A stretch of 64,000 nt of DNA, taken from positions 1 through 64,000 of the forward strand of contig CAZGWJ010000003.1 in NCBI GenBank assembly GCA_964529445.1. The letters are read 5' to 3'. The notes beneath the pieces were generated by a model. It did no database searches. It was not told where the DNA came from and was given only the letters and a program-made list of their open reading frames with translations. Positions 45,026 through 54,466 of the stretch are shown here, piece after piece. The translations under genes were made by a program, and so were the position numbers. The DNA is from CAZGWJ01 sp964529445. Lineage in GTDB: Bacteria; Oederibacteriota; Muellerivitia; Muellerivitales; Muellerivitaceae. The stretch's first letter is position 1. The number at the start of each line of letters is the position of its first letter.

Positions 45026-45178
45026 TACTTCGCCTCATTTTGCCAGCAGGACTGTGAACGTTTTTAGGCGCAACGACACAATTTCAGCAGGTAGTTAGTC
45101 TTTTTGGCATTTTAGACCTCTGGGTCGGTTGCGTCTCTATATTTTCGATCTATAAGGCATTTTTTATATAACTCCAGC

Positions 45179-47365
45179 TTAAACTCCAGCCCTTTTGTCC
45201 TGCATATCTTCCAGAAATTCCGAGGCAGGGTTGATGCCTGTTATGAGGAGATGGTCACGCGCTCGGGTACACGCCACATAAAGCAGATGCCTTTCGGTGA
45301 TGTATACATCCTCCAAATCCGCCTCATCTGCTATTGAGCTTATGCGAGATTGAAGTGGTATTACTTCATCATCACAAGCCATTACAACGACCGCTTTGAA
45401 TTCCAGTCCTTTTGCAAGATGCATTGTCCCTATGGATACTTTCCCGCCGGTTGTCTCTACGTTTTCATCCAGGAGCTTGTATTCAACACCCGCATTTTTG
45501 ATGGCGGAAACGGCCCGCTCCATCTGGGCCTCCGATCGCACGAATACGCCCAACTCATGCGGTTCCACTCCCTCATCTCTCAACTGCTTTACCCAGGCAC
45601 TCACCTGCTTACCCTCGTCCGCTGTATTCTCGCAGATTCTAATTATCGGCGCGGGTCCGTTGAATACGGATACTGTGTTTCCTCTTTCCTCACTGTTTCC
45701 ATCCGCATCCGTTACCTCGGGTGCTAAGAGCCGATCCACGCGTGTACGGATCTGGTGGGATGTACGGTAGTTAACGTTCAAGGTGAAAGAGCGCCCCTGG
45801 ATATTTACGCCGAGTGCCTTCCATGAGAATGGCAACTGGAATATCCGCTGTCCCAGGTCACCCGTAAAGAACAGTCTGTTTGGTTTATCGGCGCCCAACG
45901 CCGCCAAGAAGCGTAAGTGGGCCACACCCAAGTCCTGTGCCTCATCCGCGACAGCGTAGTCGAAAGGTGGATTACTACTTTCTCTGATGGATTGCGCCAG
46001 TCTGGTGAACATTCCGGAATAAGTAAGAAGACCCTGCTCGCCAAGCCTCTTCCTCGCTTTATCAAATATTGCCCAAAGAATCTGTCGTTGCCCTTCTGAT
46101 AATCGTGTTTTCCGTCCCAATCGGATCACATCTCGATATGCCTCCCAAGTCTCCAATTGCCAGGCATCCACCACTTGGTCCCATTCCATCTTGATAAACG
46201 CCAGACTGAATTTGTGACCGCCTACTTCGGCAGATGCGTCTTGCAAATATCCATTCACTTTATCCTTCGCGGCAATACCTACCTGGCCTATTCGAGATTT
46301 ATATAGACGGTGTCCTATTGCATCAATTGAGCATACTTCTAGCCTCTCTGCTAATCGTGGTTCAGCGCTGATCAAACGCCGTAGTTGTGCGTGGAGCGCA
46401 TTGGCCAACACTTCCGTGTGCGTTGTCATTAAAACGCGGGCTTCGGGGTTAGTTCGCGCCAGATAAACGGCCCGATGCAATGCAACCACTGTTTTGCCAG
46501 TACCGGCTGAGCCAGTTACCCTCGCAGGTCCGCCATACTTTTTCTCAATCAGCTCTCTCTGATCCGGATGAAGGAAAATAGTCCACTTATCCCACGGATA
46601 TTCCAGAGCCATCTTTAGTTCTTCGATATTCTTGATTAATCGGAATCGCCGCTTAGCATCCGGGTGTTCAAAAGGATTTGAAGTTAAGTGCTCAGTGCTC
46701 TCATGCGTCGTGTTCACCATGCCACTAATCGCCGCTGGAACAGTACAGAACATCGCCCCTTTAAGCATAGGCTCCATAACACCGCCGACAGCAACGCTTG
46801 GCGTTTTCGGGTGACCACCCGTAGCCAATTCCAGGAGTGATTCAGCCGCTTCGCTTGGCAAATGATCTGCTATATTCAAGATCGTATCTTCGGTCGCTTT
46901 CTTAACATCCTTCATCCATTCGAGTGGCACGCCCAGTCGCAATATCGCCTCATCGGGTATGTTCGAGAACAAAGGCGGTTTTTCAGGCTTCGGATATTCC
47001 ACTTCCTTGTATTTAGGTATGAACACTTCCTTTACCGTCTCACGCACTTCAACGATCTGCGCCGCGCCTGTTTTGGGGTGCGTTTCAATCTTCCTGGTTT
47101 CAGCCCATTGATATGCCTTGTCGTGGTGGGCAACGTAGCACAACAAATAGCTGTTCTCTTTGCGATGAACGACCATGCGAATATCCCGCCCAACACGCGC
47201 GGACCAGAAATTCCGATCTCTCGAATGATCGATCTTGTGAAAGCTCAGACTTGGCAGGGTGGGATCTAATTGAAAATCCGTCACAGCTATTTTGGCGGCT
47301 TTTTGGTCCTCATTCGTCAATCGCCCCAAACTCTCAGTAAACGTATCGGCAATATACAGTTCCAT
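45179..47365 (-). CDS. RelE-like domain fused to UvrD-type helicase
   Basis: 728 aa from ATG 47365, which overlaps the Mod stop (TGATG); AAGG lies upstream. Residues 1-95 (MELYIADTFTESLGRLTNED, LSFHKIDHSRDRNFWSARVG, DIRMVVHRKENSYLLCYVAH) fit the RelE/ParE toxin fold. Helicase motifs follow: Walker A VTGSAGTGKTVVALHRAV near 288, YAVADEAQDLGVAH near 476, GQRIFQLPFSW and MHLAKGLEFKAVVVMACDDE. This fusion occurs in accessory loci. Whether the RelE part is an active RNase or a DNA/protein-binding piece is open. Confidence 0.82.
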   Translation of the reverse strand: MELYIADTFTESLGRLTNEDQKAAKIAVTDFQLDPTLPSLSFHKIDHSRDRNFWSARVGRDIRMVVHRKENSYLLCYVAHHDKAYQWAETRKIETHPKTGAAQIVEVRETVKEVFIPKYKEVEYPKPEKPPLFSNIPDEAILRLGVPLEWMKDVKKATEDTILNIADHLPSEAAESLLELATGGHPKTPSVAVGGVMEPMLKGAMFCTVPAAISGMVNTTHESTEHLTSNPFEHPDAKRRFRLIKNIEELKMALEYPWDKWTIFLHPDQRELIEKKYGGPARVTGSAGTGKTVVALHRAVYLARTNPEARVLMTTHTEVLANALHAQLRRLISAEPRLAERLEVCSIDAIGHRLYKSRIGQVGIAAKDKVNGYLQDASAEVGGHKFSLAFIKMEWDQVVDAWQLETWEAYRDVIRLGRKTRLSEGQRQILWAIFDKARKRLGEQGLLTYSGMFTRLAQSIRESSNPPFDYAVADEAQDLGVAHLRFLAALGADKPNRLFFTGDLGQRIFQLPFSWKALGVNIQGRSFTLNVNYRTSHQIRTRVDRLLAPEVTDADGNSEERGNTVSVFNGPAPIIRICENTADEGKQVSAWVKQLRDEGVEPHELGVFVRSEAQMERAVSAIKNAGVEYKLLDENVETTGGKVSIGTMHLAKGLEFKAVVVMACDDEVIPLQSRISSIADEADLEDVYITERHLLYVACTRARDHLLITGINPASEFLEDMQDKRAGV

Positions 47366-50154
47366 CACTTTACCTTGAAGACCTTCATCACTTCATCACC
47401 TAGGTGGTTAATGACTTTAACAGCAATACGTCCCGATTTCGGCTTTTCGAATGGCCTGGACGTATCGCTATGTAACGTCTCCCAGGCCTCCTTGTTGATC
47501 TCCGCTTTCAAGGTGGTTTTCAGGGAGCTATAGGGATCATTAGCACCCAAAAAGTATGCATGTCGTACGAAAAAGCTTTCTTCATTGTAATCAGTATCGA
47601 TGAACCAACACGCAATGCCGTCAGCACCATTACTCTCCACTTCCCCAGTACTAGGATGAAACACATCCACACCTTTGATCTTCACCTGCACCCTTCCATC
47701 CTTTGTTGACAACAGATCGATATCCGGCTCACCAAATATGACAAATAGGTTGCCCTTGCCAGTATTTTTAAGATCCTCCGACATATGAAGGTCCGCATTC
47801 ATCCTGGCCTTGAGAACCGGGATTCTACCAAGCTTGTTAAACTCGGTTGCATGAGCCTCATAATTGAACGCACACGTAATGAGGACATCAAAATCAGCAT
47901 CTCCCGCCTCTTTAGCCGCCTCAACCAGGTCGGCCCGCAGAACTGTTCCAAATTCCGGGCCAATAAAAACAGCGGCGCGCCTCTCCTTTTCGCCCTCCAT
48001 ATATCGCCCTTCAGCACAGATAAATGATCCCGGCCATGGAGTTAGGGCAGTAAACGTAATTTTATCTTCCTTGTGAGCCTGCTGAACGCCAGCCACCTTC
48101 AAATTTTCCAATATCATTTGAACAAAGGTCTGCTTCTCACTATATTCAGCAGCCTTTTCAGATGCCTGATCAATCAATTCGTCATTTTCATCAACACCCA
48201 GCATCCTATGTGGCGAAAGACTCTCGACTGTAAATGGCCCGGCGACACGCACCTTGTTCTTATCCTCAAATGGCTTGTCATATAGATATTCATATTCCGC
48301 CTTTGAAGCGATTGATGCATCAATTTCTTTCTGCCGCGCAATTCTATTTTCCCACCACTCAGCATGATATTTCTTCGCATTTGCATTCCATTTCGGATCT
48401 ACATCACGAGATATTTCCCACTCTTGCAACTTATCTCTCACTTCATTATTCAATCGTTCACGCAGCGGTTCTAATACCTTTTGCCACTTATCCCAAATGA
48501 CGTCGATTTCAGCATTATTAGCTATTGATTTGAGCGTTATGTGCGGTACGCGTTCATAAACAAATCCATGCCGTATATCACCAATCGTAGGTTTTGTACT
48601 GGGCGCGGTTCGTGTTAGCTCACTTTCTTTGAGTTGCCCTTCGTGCGAATCGGAGAGAAGGTAATATGGATATCTCGCGCCCATAACACGCGTCCGAGCC
48701 AATGCAAGTGCTACACGAGAAGTGTCTATTGTTATCCATCTTCTTCCCCATTGTTCAGAGATATACGCTGTTGTTCCTGATCCACAAGTGGGATCAAGAA
48801 CAAGGTCTCCTGGATCCGTTGTCATAAGAATACAACGTTGTATAACTTCCGGTAGTGTTTGAACAACGTATATCTTGTCCGATGTAAAACCGGATACACC
48901 CGTATCTAACCATGTAGCATTAATTGGTTTAACTGAGTAATCATCGAAATATCTCTTATAGCTAACAGTTTGTCCGCTAGTAATTAAACGCATTGCTCGT
49001 CTCAAACGTTGCATTCCCAAAGGATAGCTGGCCTTCCAATGGGCGTTTTTTGCCGGAATATATGTACGGCCATTGATCTCCAGTGGCGTTTCAGTACCCG
49101 TCGAACCTTGACCCGTCGCATCGCCATAACGCCATATACGTACGCCCGAAGGTATTTGCTCAACACCACTCTGTTGTCCGCTTGACATTACCGTCGTAAT
49201 ATACTTTCCATCTTCGAGCATTCGGTAATTGTTATCTTCAACATAACTTTTCGTTGTGTACAAGTTACGTATTTTTGTGCTCGATGTACTTTTTGAATAC
49301 CAAAGTATATTATCCCCTATTCTGCTCAACCCTTTTGTGGCGAACCCACCTGTTGTTCTGTATAGAATTGTAGAAATATAATTGTCCTCCCCAAACACTT
49401 CGTCCATTAAAGCGCGTATGCGATGTATATTCTCATCCCCAATTTGCACAAACACTGAACCCGTTTCAGTTAGCAAATCTAAAGCAATAGTTAAGCGATC
49501 CCGCAAATAAGTTAAATAACTATGAATATTATCTCTCCACGTATCGCGGAATGCCTTAACCTGCTCAGGTTCACGCGTAATGTGGCCCGCATTTCCATCT
49601 TTCACATCGCGGCTTGTAGTACTCCACTGAAAATTGCTGTTAAACTTAATACCATACGGGGGATCAATGTAAATACACTGCACCTTTCCTCGCAACCCCT
49701 CTCTTTCGCACATACTTGCCATTACCTGCAAGGAATCACCCAAAATCATACGATTAGACCAATTCTGATCGTGCTGGTAAAATTCCGTTTTATCAACGCC
49801 CTTAGGAATCCCGTTAAAATCAGCAAACAAATCAGGTGTATATTCTCCCGCCTCATGTTCGCTTTCCCGCGTTTGGCGCAACAAGTCATCAATGAGTGCC
49901 TTAGGATGAACCTTCTCTTGAATATACAGGGGCGGTACATTAACTACCAAATCACTCCAATTCTGAACATCTTTTCCTCGCCATACCAATTGTGGATCCA
50001 AATCACGATTACGCCTCACATAGGCCTTTTGAAAAGGCGTCTGATCCTTGTTCTCTAATATCGATTGATATTCAGCTGTCGGTATGTTTTTACGCTTGGC
50101 CTCATCGTGTTTAATGGCCTCTACCGACTTGCCCGAGCTTTTCTTCTTGGCCAT
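47365..50154 (-). CDS. mod: Type III modification methyltransferase (Mod)
   Basis: 929 aa, GAGGATTGTGAA upstream. Beta-class order: motif IV IYIDPPYGIKFNSNFQW near 166 before motif I LDPTCGSGTTAYIS near 455, with the target-recognition region between. This is the N6-adenine Mod subunit of a Type III system; it can methylate alone and is required by Res. About 400 residues after motif I are longer than usual and unassigned. The gene order is res-mod, the reverse of the common mod-res. Confidence 0.93.
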   Translation of the reverse strand: MAKKKSSGKSVEAIKHDEAKRKNIPTAEYQSILENKDQTPFQKAYVRRNRDLDPQLVWRGKDVQNWSDLVVNVPPLYIQEKVHPKALIDDLLRQTRESEHEAGEYTPDLFADFNGIPKGVDKTEFYQHDQNWSNRMILGDSLQVMASMCEREGLRGKVQCIYIDPPYGIKFNSNFQWSTTSRDVKDGNAGHITREPEQVKAFRDTWRDNIHSYLTYLRDRLTIALDLLTETGSVFVQIGDENIHRIRALMDEVFGEDNYISTILYRTTGGFATKGLSRIGDNILWYSKSTSSTKIRNLYTTKSYVEDNNYRMLEDGKYITTVMSSGQQSGVEQIPSGVRIWRYGDATGQGSTGTETPLEINGRTYIPAKNAHWKASYPLGMQRLRRAMRLITSGQTVSYKRYFDDYSVKPINATWLDTGVSGFTSDKIYVVQTLPEVIQRCILMTTDPGDLVLDPTCGSGTTAYISEQWGRRWITIDTSRVALALARTRVMGARYPYYLLSDSHEGQLKESELTRTAPSTKPTIGDIRHGFVYERVPHITLKSIANNAEIDVIWDKWQKVLEPLRERLNNEVRDKLQEWEISRDVDPKWNANAKKYHAEWWENRIARQKEIDASIASKAEYEYLYDKPFEDKNKVRVAGPFTVESLSPHRMLGVDENDELIDQASEKAAEYSEKQTFVQMILENLKVAGVQQAHKEDKITFTALTPWPGSFICAEGRYMEGEKERRAAVFIGPEFGTVLRADLVEAAKEAGDADFDVLITCAFNYEAHATEFNKLGRIPVLKARMNADLHMSEDLKNTGKGNLFVIFGEPDIDLLSTKDGRVQVKIKGVDVFHPSTGEVESNGADGIACWFIDTDYNEESFFVRHAYFLGANDPYSSLKTTLKAEINKEAWETLHSDTSRPFEKPKSGRIAVKVINHLGDEVMKVFKVK

Positions 50155-50155
50155 T

Positions 50156-53100
50156 TCACAATCCTCGTTGCGTTGTATTGGCGTTTGTCTGCTCTAGCAT
50201 TTTTCCAAACAACCCTTCAACTTTTGCTTTGAAATCAGCTTCAATTTGATAAACCTCAGTTAATTCAGCGAAAGCCCATCTCCCATATCTTTTTGTATAG
50301 TTCACGCCAGGTACCCAGTAATTCTCCATGGTGGCCTTCTTGTCCTTCGCGTCTTCTCCTCGATATCCCTTAATCTCAACCACGAGATTTAGTAAATCAT
50401 CGTCTCCATGACCGTCATCCACATGCACTATGAAATCCGGCCGGTATTTGCGCGTTTCCGAACCATAACGATACGGAACTTCAAATCCCAGACTATGATT
50501 CTTCACATAGGACTTAACTCGAGGGTGATTTTCCGCAACGCGACAGAATTCACCCTCCCAGTCACTATCCAATATGACCCAGTTGATATGGCACTTACGA
50601 CTATCCGTTTCCCAGCGATTTGTCTTCGTCGTGAAGAAATTAACATGGATACTGGAACCAACAGGATTATATGGATCAAGCACAACAGTAATTGGCCGTT
50701 CACCCACGAAAGCTCGTGTAATGGCTGCCGTGATCCGCTCACATGCCATATCTGCCAACATCTTGTAGCGCAGTTGGGCGGGAAATGTACCGCCCCTACA
50801 AACCAAGCATTCCTCAAGCCATTGCCTGGCAATACGCTTTAATTGCCCGAAGTGCTGAAGCTGCGGCTCACCACCGGGATCTCGCCACTTGGTCAATACC
50901 AGATGTGACACAAGTTCGTATAGTATTTGCGACGGACGCACATCTCCGGTATGCACCAAGTTCAAATCGGTTCTCTCGCCAATAATCCCGGAATTCTGTG
51001 TCTCTGTGGCTCCCACAAGATCAGGCGTTAAAACCAGCTTAGAATCTTCGTTGAATTTGGCCTGTAACTTTTCTTCAGGGAGTTCCACGCGATACCCAAC
51101 AACCCTAGGGAATTTGATTTCCAAAGCGTCCCTCTCGGGACTAATGGCCTGGACATGGATCGTTTCCCTCGGTGCTTGCGGCGGTGCCACAACCGGCTTA
51201 GCCGTGAAATCGAAAGGAATGCCAAGAATATCGGCGTACTCCACACTGAATAAGCCCTTATTGGGGCCATCCGTATTCAGATCATATGATTGGCGACGCA
51301 ATGCCCGCCCGATAACCTGCTCGCAAAGAAGTTGTGTGCCAAAAGCCCTGACACCGAGTACATGGGTAACAGTGCTTGCATCCCACCCCTCGGTGAGCAT
51401 TGAAACCGAGACCACACAACGGATCGAACCACCTAATCTTCCCTCTTTACCGACCGTATTCATTGCCTCGCGGAGAAGTTCTTGATCTGTGATGTTCTCC
51501 GCCTGCTTCGGATCACCTGTCCGCTCGATGATCTCTCTTCTGAACCTCTCTATTTCTTCCGCCGCCATCTTGTGGAAATTGTCATCCAACACTTCGCCAG
51601 ACTCCAATTGTTCGCTATCAACTAAGAGAGTATTTGGGCGGGCATACGGGTTTCCGTTATCATCAAAATTGCGGAACAAAGCCAAACGCCCGTTATTAAA
51701 CGACTTGGAACTGTCTTCATTCTCCTTATAAAAACCCGATATGTAGTCATATACCAGTTTTGAGGTGGATGTGTTGTTGCAAACCACGATGAAACAAGGC
51801 GGAACCCTGATGCCGGCCTTCTGCCACAGATCGTACGTCTTCTCGTAATGCCCATAGAGGGCTTCAAGTGCAGTTTGCAACTGCGGTGGAATACTCAACG
51901 GATCCAACGAACCAGCGTTTCCCCTCCCTTTCTTCGGCATTTTCTTGCCTATGTGCTCCCACAGATTTCGAAACATAGGCATCTCGCTGCCCGGAATATT
52001 GTCGGCCACAGGCACTCTCGGCAATTTAACAATGCCACACTCAATGGCATCCATCAGCGAAAAATCCGTCATCGTCCAAGGAAAAAGTGTTCCCTCGGCA
52101 TAGCCAGATCCTCTTAAGAAGAAAGGCGTAGCCGACAGATCAAATATCTGAGAAATCCCCAGCTTTCTTTTTACGATCTCAAGGCCATTGATCCATACCC
52201 GAGCGGCTTCGTTATTTTTCTCAGCCTCTTTCTTATCATCAGCCACCAATTCTTCATCGGATTCAGCCTCTGGTTTTTCACGATAGCAGTGATGCGCTTC
52301 GTCATTTAAAACGACAACGTTCTTCATCCCCATCAATTCCGGCATCACCCTTTGCAACATTTGACCTTCGGTTTCAAGAGTATTCAGCTCCTCACCCCGG
52401 CCTTGCAAAAGGGAACGCCCACCCTTGGACAGTTCAATTCGCTCCTTGAGGTTCAATGCGTGGTAGTTGGTTATGACGATCTTCGCTTTTTTCAAATCAT
52501 CCAGCATATCCATGGGGACTAATTCACGCTTGGCGTAATAGGCATCCGGATCATTAGGCTGGAGAACTCGCAGCCGGTCTTTAATGGTCAGCCCAGGTGA
52601 AACGATCAGAAAGCCGGTTGTGAATTTATGACTCTGTGGCCGACGTACAGCATTGATAGTTTGCCACGCTATCAACATAGCCATAACCGTAGTTTTGCCT
52701 GCACCGGTTGCCAGTTTTAGAGCAAGACGCATGAGTTCTGGATTGGCTTCACGGTTCGCATCAACCAAATGCTCCGTGAATATCTTGCCCTCTTTACCTA
52801 ATTGTGGGGCTACTTCCGTCAACCATATGGCGGTTTCAACCGCTTCGATCTGACAGAAGAAAGGGCGTATGCCCGTATAGGGATAATGTCGCCAATGTTC
52901 AAGCAAACGCGCTGTCTCTGGCGATACACGCCAATAGTTGGAATTAGGCAGCTTTCTCCATTTATCCACCTCTTGGCGCAGTTGATTGATGATCGGCGTA
53001 GGATCGTACTGCTGTAACTCTGTGGAGAGACCTCTACCTTCATCAAATATGATTTGTGCTTGTTCCGTCGTATCCCTTTGGCGTCTAGCCTTTGGGACCG

Positions 53101-53236
53101 GCACAATGAATTTGGCCGGTCTGCGAGATTCCATTATCGTTTGGGTAGGCTGGCCCTCGGAATCCAATTCCCAATGCCTGGCGGGATATTCATAAGGTGA
53201 GTTTAAAATCGGCCGCTCAAAGAATGCTTCAGGCAT
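50156..53236 (-). CDS. res: Type III restriction subunit (Res)
   Basis: 1026 aa from ATG 53236 (a TTG at 53251 is also in frame). Superfamily 2 motor: LATGAGKTTVMAMLIAWQ near 180, VVLNDEAHHCYREKPEA near 315, FDLSATPFFLRGSGYAEG, and VSVSMLTEGWDASTVTHVLG with QVIGRALRR. The C-terminal nuclease has RPDFIVHVDDG near 935 and LVVEIKGYRGED near 955 (PD-(D/E)XK). It cleaves DNA with Mod at unmethylated sites in opposing orientation. Only 1 base separates it from mod. Confidence 0.93.
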   Translation of the reverse strand: MPEAFFERPILNSPYEYPARHWELDSEGQPTQTIMESRRPAKFIVPVPKARRQRDTTEQAQIIFDEGRGLSTELQQYDPTPIINQLRQEVDKWRKLPNSNYWRVSPETARLLEHWRHYPYTGIRPFFCQIEAVETAIWLTEVAPQLGKEGKIFTEHLVDANREANPELMRLALKLATGAGKTTVMAMLIAWQTINAVRRPQSHKFTTGFLIVSPGLTIKDRLRVLQPNDPDAYYAKRELVPMDMLDDLKKAKIVITNYHALNLKERIELSKGGRSLLQGRGEELNTLETEGQMLQRVMPELMGMKNVVVLNDEAHHCYREKPEAESDEELVADDKKEAEKNNEAARVWINGLEIVKRKLGISQIFDLSATPFFLRGSGYAEGTLFPWTMTDFSLMDAIECGIVKLPRVPVADNIPGSEMPMFRNLWEHIGKKMPKKGRGNAGSLDPLSIPPQLQTALEALYGHYEKTYDLWQKAGIRVPPCFIVVCNNTSTSKLVYDYISGFYKENEDSSKSFNNGRLALFRNFDDNGNPYARPNTLLVDSEQLESGEVLDDNFHKMAAEEIERFRREIIERTGDPKQAENITDQELLREAMNTVGKEGRLGGSIRCVVSVSMLTEGWDASTVTHVLGVRAFGTQLLCEQVIGRALRRQSYDLNTDGPNKGLFSVEYADILGIPFDFTAKPVVAPPQAPRETIHVQAISPERDALEIKFPRVVGYRVELPEEKLQAKFNEDSKLVLTPDLVGATETQNSGIIGERTDLNLVHTGDVRPSQILYELVSHLVLTKWRDPGGEPQLQHFGQLKRIARQWLEECLVCRGGTFPAQLRYKMLADMACERITAAITRAFVGERPITVVLDPYNPVGSSIHVNFFTTKTNRWETDSRKCHINWVILDSDWEGEFCRVAENHPRVKSYVKNHSLGFEVPYRYGSETRKYRPDFIVHVDDGHGDDDLLNLVVEIKGYRGEDAKDKKATMENYWVPGVNYTKRYGRWAFAELTEVYQIEADFKAKVEGLFGKMLEQTNANTTQRGL

Positions 53237-53303
53237 CGTTTTCAGCCCCAATCTTCTTGAATCTCAAAGCTATCTCCCACCTCATTTTTTCGACAGGATA
53301 AAC

Positions 53304-53332
53304 AGATTACTACCGCCCACGTACACGGACAA
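53304..53332 (-). promoter_or_regulatory. candidate promoter of res-mod series
   Basis: On the minus strand TTGTCC (53332-53327), 17 bases, TAATCT (53309-53304), about 70 bases before the res start. It is the only reasonable sigma70-like match in the 118-base gap. Moderate similarity only. Confidence 0.35.
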
Positions 53333-53369
53333 CCACGAAGTGGCAATCACAGAACATTTTGCAGGTATT

Positions 53370-53744
53370 CTACTGATCGAATACCTCCACAAAGTGTTTG
53401 GAAACTAATATCTTTGAAAACAAAGCATACCGTGGTCCGATAATCATGCCTTTCACACCATTAAGTGGCTCCTTGTTGCTGATGGGACCTATGGTGTTGG
53501 GTTCGCCCTTATATGTGACAACCCATTTCTTGGGGCCATTCGAATTTTCGATCTTTGCAATAGTCGCCCAATGGGTTAACGAAGAAACCGGCGCCGACTG
53601 ATATATCGCAATGTACTTAAGTTGTGGCGCGATCTGAGGATTGACGCTTATGCCATACCAGCACTTTTCGCCGATAAATACTTTATTGAAATTCTCTACC
53701 TTCGCAGGAACAACAATGGTATCCCAATGTGGATTGATGACCAT
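53370..53744 (-). CDS. hypothetical protein upstream of Type III R-M
   Basis: 124 aa. WDTIVVPAKVENFNKVFIGE, YGISVNPQIAPQLKYIAIYQ, LTHWATIAKIE and YALFSKILVSKHFVEVF resemble a small beta-rich module seen alone or as a domain near restriction and helicase genes; an EVE/ASCH-like (PUA-like) fold is possible but unproven. Same direction as res, 118 bases before it, so possibly part of the same locus. Confidence 0.5.
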   Translation of the reverse strand: MVINPHWDTIVVPAKVENFNKVFIGEKCWYGISVNPQIAPQLKYIAIYQSAPVSSLTHWATIAKIENSNGPKKWVVTYKGEPNTIGPISNKEPLNGVKGMIIGPRYALFSKILVSKHFVEVFDQ

Positions 53745-53874
53745 TGCTTCCCTCTCGCGCTCAATGATCTAGATGGTTTAAATTATAGTCATCCGCCTTG
53801 CCAAGACCCACGAAAAATGACCGTTCGAAGGCATATTTCTGTAATATATACTTATCATTTCTGAAGGGTCGTTC

Positions 53875-54054
53875 ATGGCAAAGCATGCAAATAAAGATCC
53901 TCACGCGGTTGCTCTAGGACGTCGTGGTGGCCTAAAGGGTGGCCCTGCACGAGCCGCCAAAATGACAGCCGCTGAGCGTAAAAAGAGTGCCCAAAACGCC
54001 GTTAATGCCAGATGGGCTAAGTATCGAGAGTTGAATAAGCACCAAAACAAATAA
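53875..54054 (+). CDS. small basic protein, possibly nucleic-acid binding
   Basis: 59 aa, ATG 53875 with AAGGGTCGTTC upstream. ALGRRGGLKGGPARAAKMTA and RKKSAQNAVNARWAKYREL resemble the short Gly/Ala/Lys/Arg-rich proteins (LGRLGGKARAxxLTPEER type) common on plasmids and islands. They are presumed nucleic-acid-associated or regulatory; function not established. Located before the xis/int promoter. Confidence 0.55.
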   Translation: MAKHANKDPHAVALGRRGGLKGGPARAAKMTAAERKKSAQNAVNARWAKYRELNKHQNK

Positions 54055-54082
54055 TCTCCTTTTTCGTTCGGATATATTCATC

Positions 54083-54112
54083 TTGACTTATACGTGAGCG
54101 CTCTCGTATAAT
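54083..54112 (+). promoter_or_regulatory. xis-int promoter with perfect palindrome
   Basis: TTGACT, 18 bases, TATAAT, a near-consensus sigma70 promoter 66 bases upstream of the excisionase-like gene. A 22-bp inverted repeat (TATACGTGAGC meeting GCTCTCGTATA, 54089-54110) fills the spacer and most of the -10 box; only the central T/T positions do not pair. Any protein bound here would block transcription. Confidence 0.75.
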
Positions 54113-54177
54113 CTTCCCACGGTACGCTTTCCTAATACCCACGCCTTCATCAATAAAACTTTCTTTCGGAGGGCTTA

Positions 54178-54429
54178 ATGGATAACGCTAATAACTGTGG
54201 TAGATACTTGAACATTCGGGAGGCATCGTCATTTCTCGGGATCGCCTCAGGCACTCTTTACCAGTGGGTCTGTAAAGCTCCTGGCCTTGCCGACCCCATA
54301 CCCTTCGTCAAGTTCAGTGCCCGCTGCCTTCGCTTCCCTTTCAACGATCTTGTTGCCTGGTCCGAACGCCGCCGTTCAGGCCCCATGCATCCCACCACAA
54401 CCAATAAGCGTTTTCGCGTTCCGGCATAG
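54178..54429 (+). CDS. excisionase-like (AlpA/MerR-fold) DNA-binding protein
   Basis: 83 aa, GGAGGGCTTA upstream. Residues 10-70 have the winged-helix excisionase pattern: YLNIREASSFLGIASGTLYQ then WVCKAPG, and FPFNDLVAWSERRR (helix after a Arg-Phe). Directly before the integrase with 37 bases between, so likely the recombination directionality factor or a regulator of int. Confidence 0.75.
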   Translation: MDNANNCGRYLNIREASSFLGIASGTLYQWVCKAPGLADPIPFVKFSARCLRFPFNDLVAWSERRRSGPMHPTTTNKRFRVPA

Positions 54430-54466
54430 GTCATCCTCTTCTCGGCTGATATCACGAGGCATTTCA

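Noticed and set aside
54287..54466. N-terminal extension of the integrase frame
   Set aside because: It overlaps the xis gene in another frame, reads as low-complexity, and the GTG at 54467 has a good ribosome binding site.
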